From the NCBI RefSeq assembly GCF_030867145.1, contig NC_134441.1, positions 8,602,992 to 8,666,991 of the forward strand: DNA of 64,000 nt. Reading direction: 5' to 3'. A program made the translations under genes and the position numbers. Shown here piece after piece: positions 63,430-64,000 of the stretch (position 1 is its first letter; every line of letters starts with the position of its first letter). The notes below the pieces were generated by a model. It saw only the letters and a list, made by a program, of their open reading frames with translations, was not told the origin of the DNA and searched no databases. The DNA comes from Opisthocomus hoazin (taxonomy: Eukaryota > Chordata > Aves > Opisthocomiformes > Opisthocomidae).

Positions 63430-64000
63430 GTGAGTGTGTGGCGGGCGGCTGGGGGGGTCGGGGCGGGCAGCAGCAGGCAGGGGGGTGCGGGCAGGGGTTC
63501 CGTGGGGTGCCAGCGGGGAGGGTGCTGGCAACACTGCACAGGTCCTGCTCCCGACGTCGCTGCTGGGTGCGGCGTTGGGGCCGGCACTGGGGTCCCCGGG
63601 CACCCCGGGAGCCGCGCTGGGGCGGGAGGCACTGGGGGGCCGTGCTCTGTGGGGGCCGGTATGAAAAGCGACATTGTCCCCCCGAACAAAGTCAACTTTC
63701 TTATCTCTCCATGAAAGGCATCTCTATGGAGGGAGCTGTAATAAGGGGAGATTTATGGCCCCCATATGGGTTTGATCTGTAGGTATGCAGGAGCGGGGAC
63801 CGGCGCACTGAGGGCGTTTTGTTCCCCGCCGTGGCCCCACGAGGGTCTCGCGCATTCCTGCGCCGCGCGGGGTTGGGTGGGCTCCCACCGCGGGACACCC
63901 GGTGTGACGGTGGCCCAGCTGCCAGCATCCGTGGGGTGCTGTCCCCCACAGCCCACCGCAGCCCACCGCTGCCCTGGGCATCCTGGGCGTCAAGGCCAGG
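63430..64000 (+). other. ADGRA2: ADGRA2 intron 2 (incomplete)
   Basis: Runs to the window edge; I find no third exon. The start is GC-rich with G-runs, and a distinct AT-richer island at 63,658-63,785 is listed separately. Confidence 0.75.
63658..63785. promoter_or_regulatory. candidate intronic enhancer
   Basis: An isolated AT-richer island with GACATTGTCC and CGAACAAAG (SOX-type), CTTATCTC (GATA), CCATATGG (E-box CATATG) and GTAATAAGGGGAGATTTATG. The sequence on either side is GC-rich. Position inside an endothelial gene makes the GATA/SOX combination suggestive, but this is inference. Confidence 0.4.

Overview
This is avian nuclear DNA. Four vertebrate genes lie on the + strand in the order ZNF703, ERLIN2, PLPBP (PROSC) and ADGRA2 (GPR124, 5' end only). 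That is the order I know from human 8p11.23 and, from memory, from a chicken microchromosome. The bird assignment rests on CR1 retrotransposon tails ending in ATTCTGTGA repeats, very short introns, strong CpG islands at every promoter, and protein sequences close to but distinct from mammalian orthologs. I recognise no bacterial, phage, CRISPR or retroviral sequence.

Layout. 1-16.6 kb is the 5' flank of ZNF703: GC-rich DNA with no gene I can support, broken by AT-rich islands that look like conserved non-coding elements. It also holds MIR and CR1 relics and ends in a 1.15-kb pentanucleotide (GCCAT-type) satellite only about 0.3 kb from the ZNF703 start codon. ZNF703 (16,863-18,662) has two exons. 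From 18.7 to 31.1 kb is a gene-free interval rich in candidate enhancers. ERLIN2 (31,425-41,431, 11 coding exons) has a long 3'UTR ending near 44.1 kb. PLPBP (45,406-48,694) has 8 coding exons. ADGRA2 starts at 55,284; only exon 1 and the first leucine-rich-repeat exon (63,358-63,429) fall in the window.

The genes do not form an operon. ZNF703 is a nuclear NET-family corepressor, ERLIN2 an ER lipid-raft prohibitin-like scaffold, PLPBP a pyridoxal-phosphate homeostasis protein and ADGRA2 an adhesion GPCR of brain endothelium. The conserved linkage is best explained by the ZNF703 regulatory landscape.

The most interesting signal is in the ZNF703-ERLIN2 interval. Seven exact TGATTAAT octamers (a Pbx-Hox composite site) fall within 8.4 kb, and four of them carry a CTGTCA Meis/Prep site 3 or 5 bp upstream. 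Three of these sit inside a reiterated 83-84 bp element (26,423; 29,008; 30,000), all in the same orientation and with matching internal landmarks. Partial relatives occur at 22,233, 26,897 and 21,674. I read this as a local family of duplicated, Hox/Pbx/Meis-type enhancers, probably of ZNF703; the similarity is seen directly, the function is inferred.

Other points of note: a probable single-base length problem in a 12-G run within ADGRA2 exon 1, a large hairpin in the ADGRA2 promoter, an ERLIN2 C-terminus that departs from the mammalian one, and a recursive-splice-like acceptor in PLPBP.
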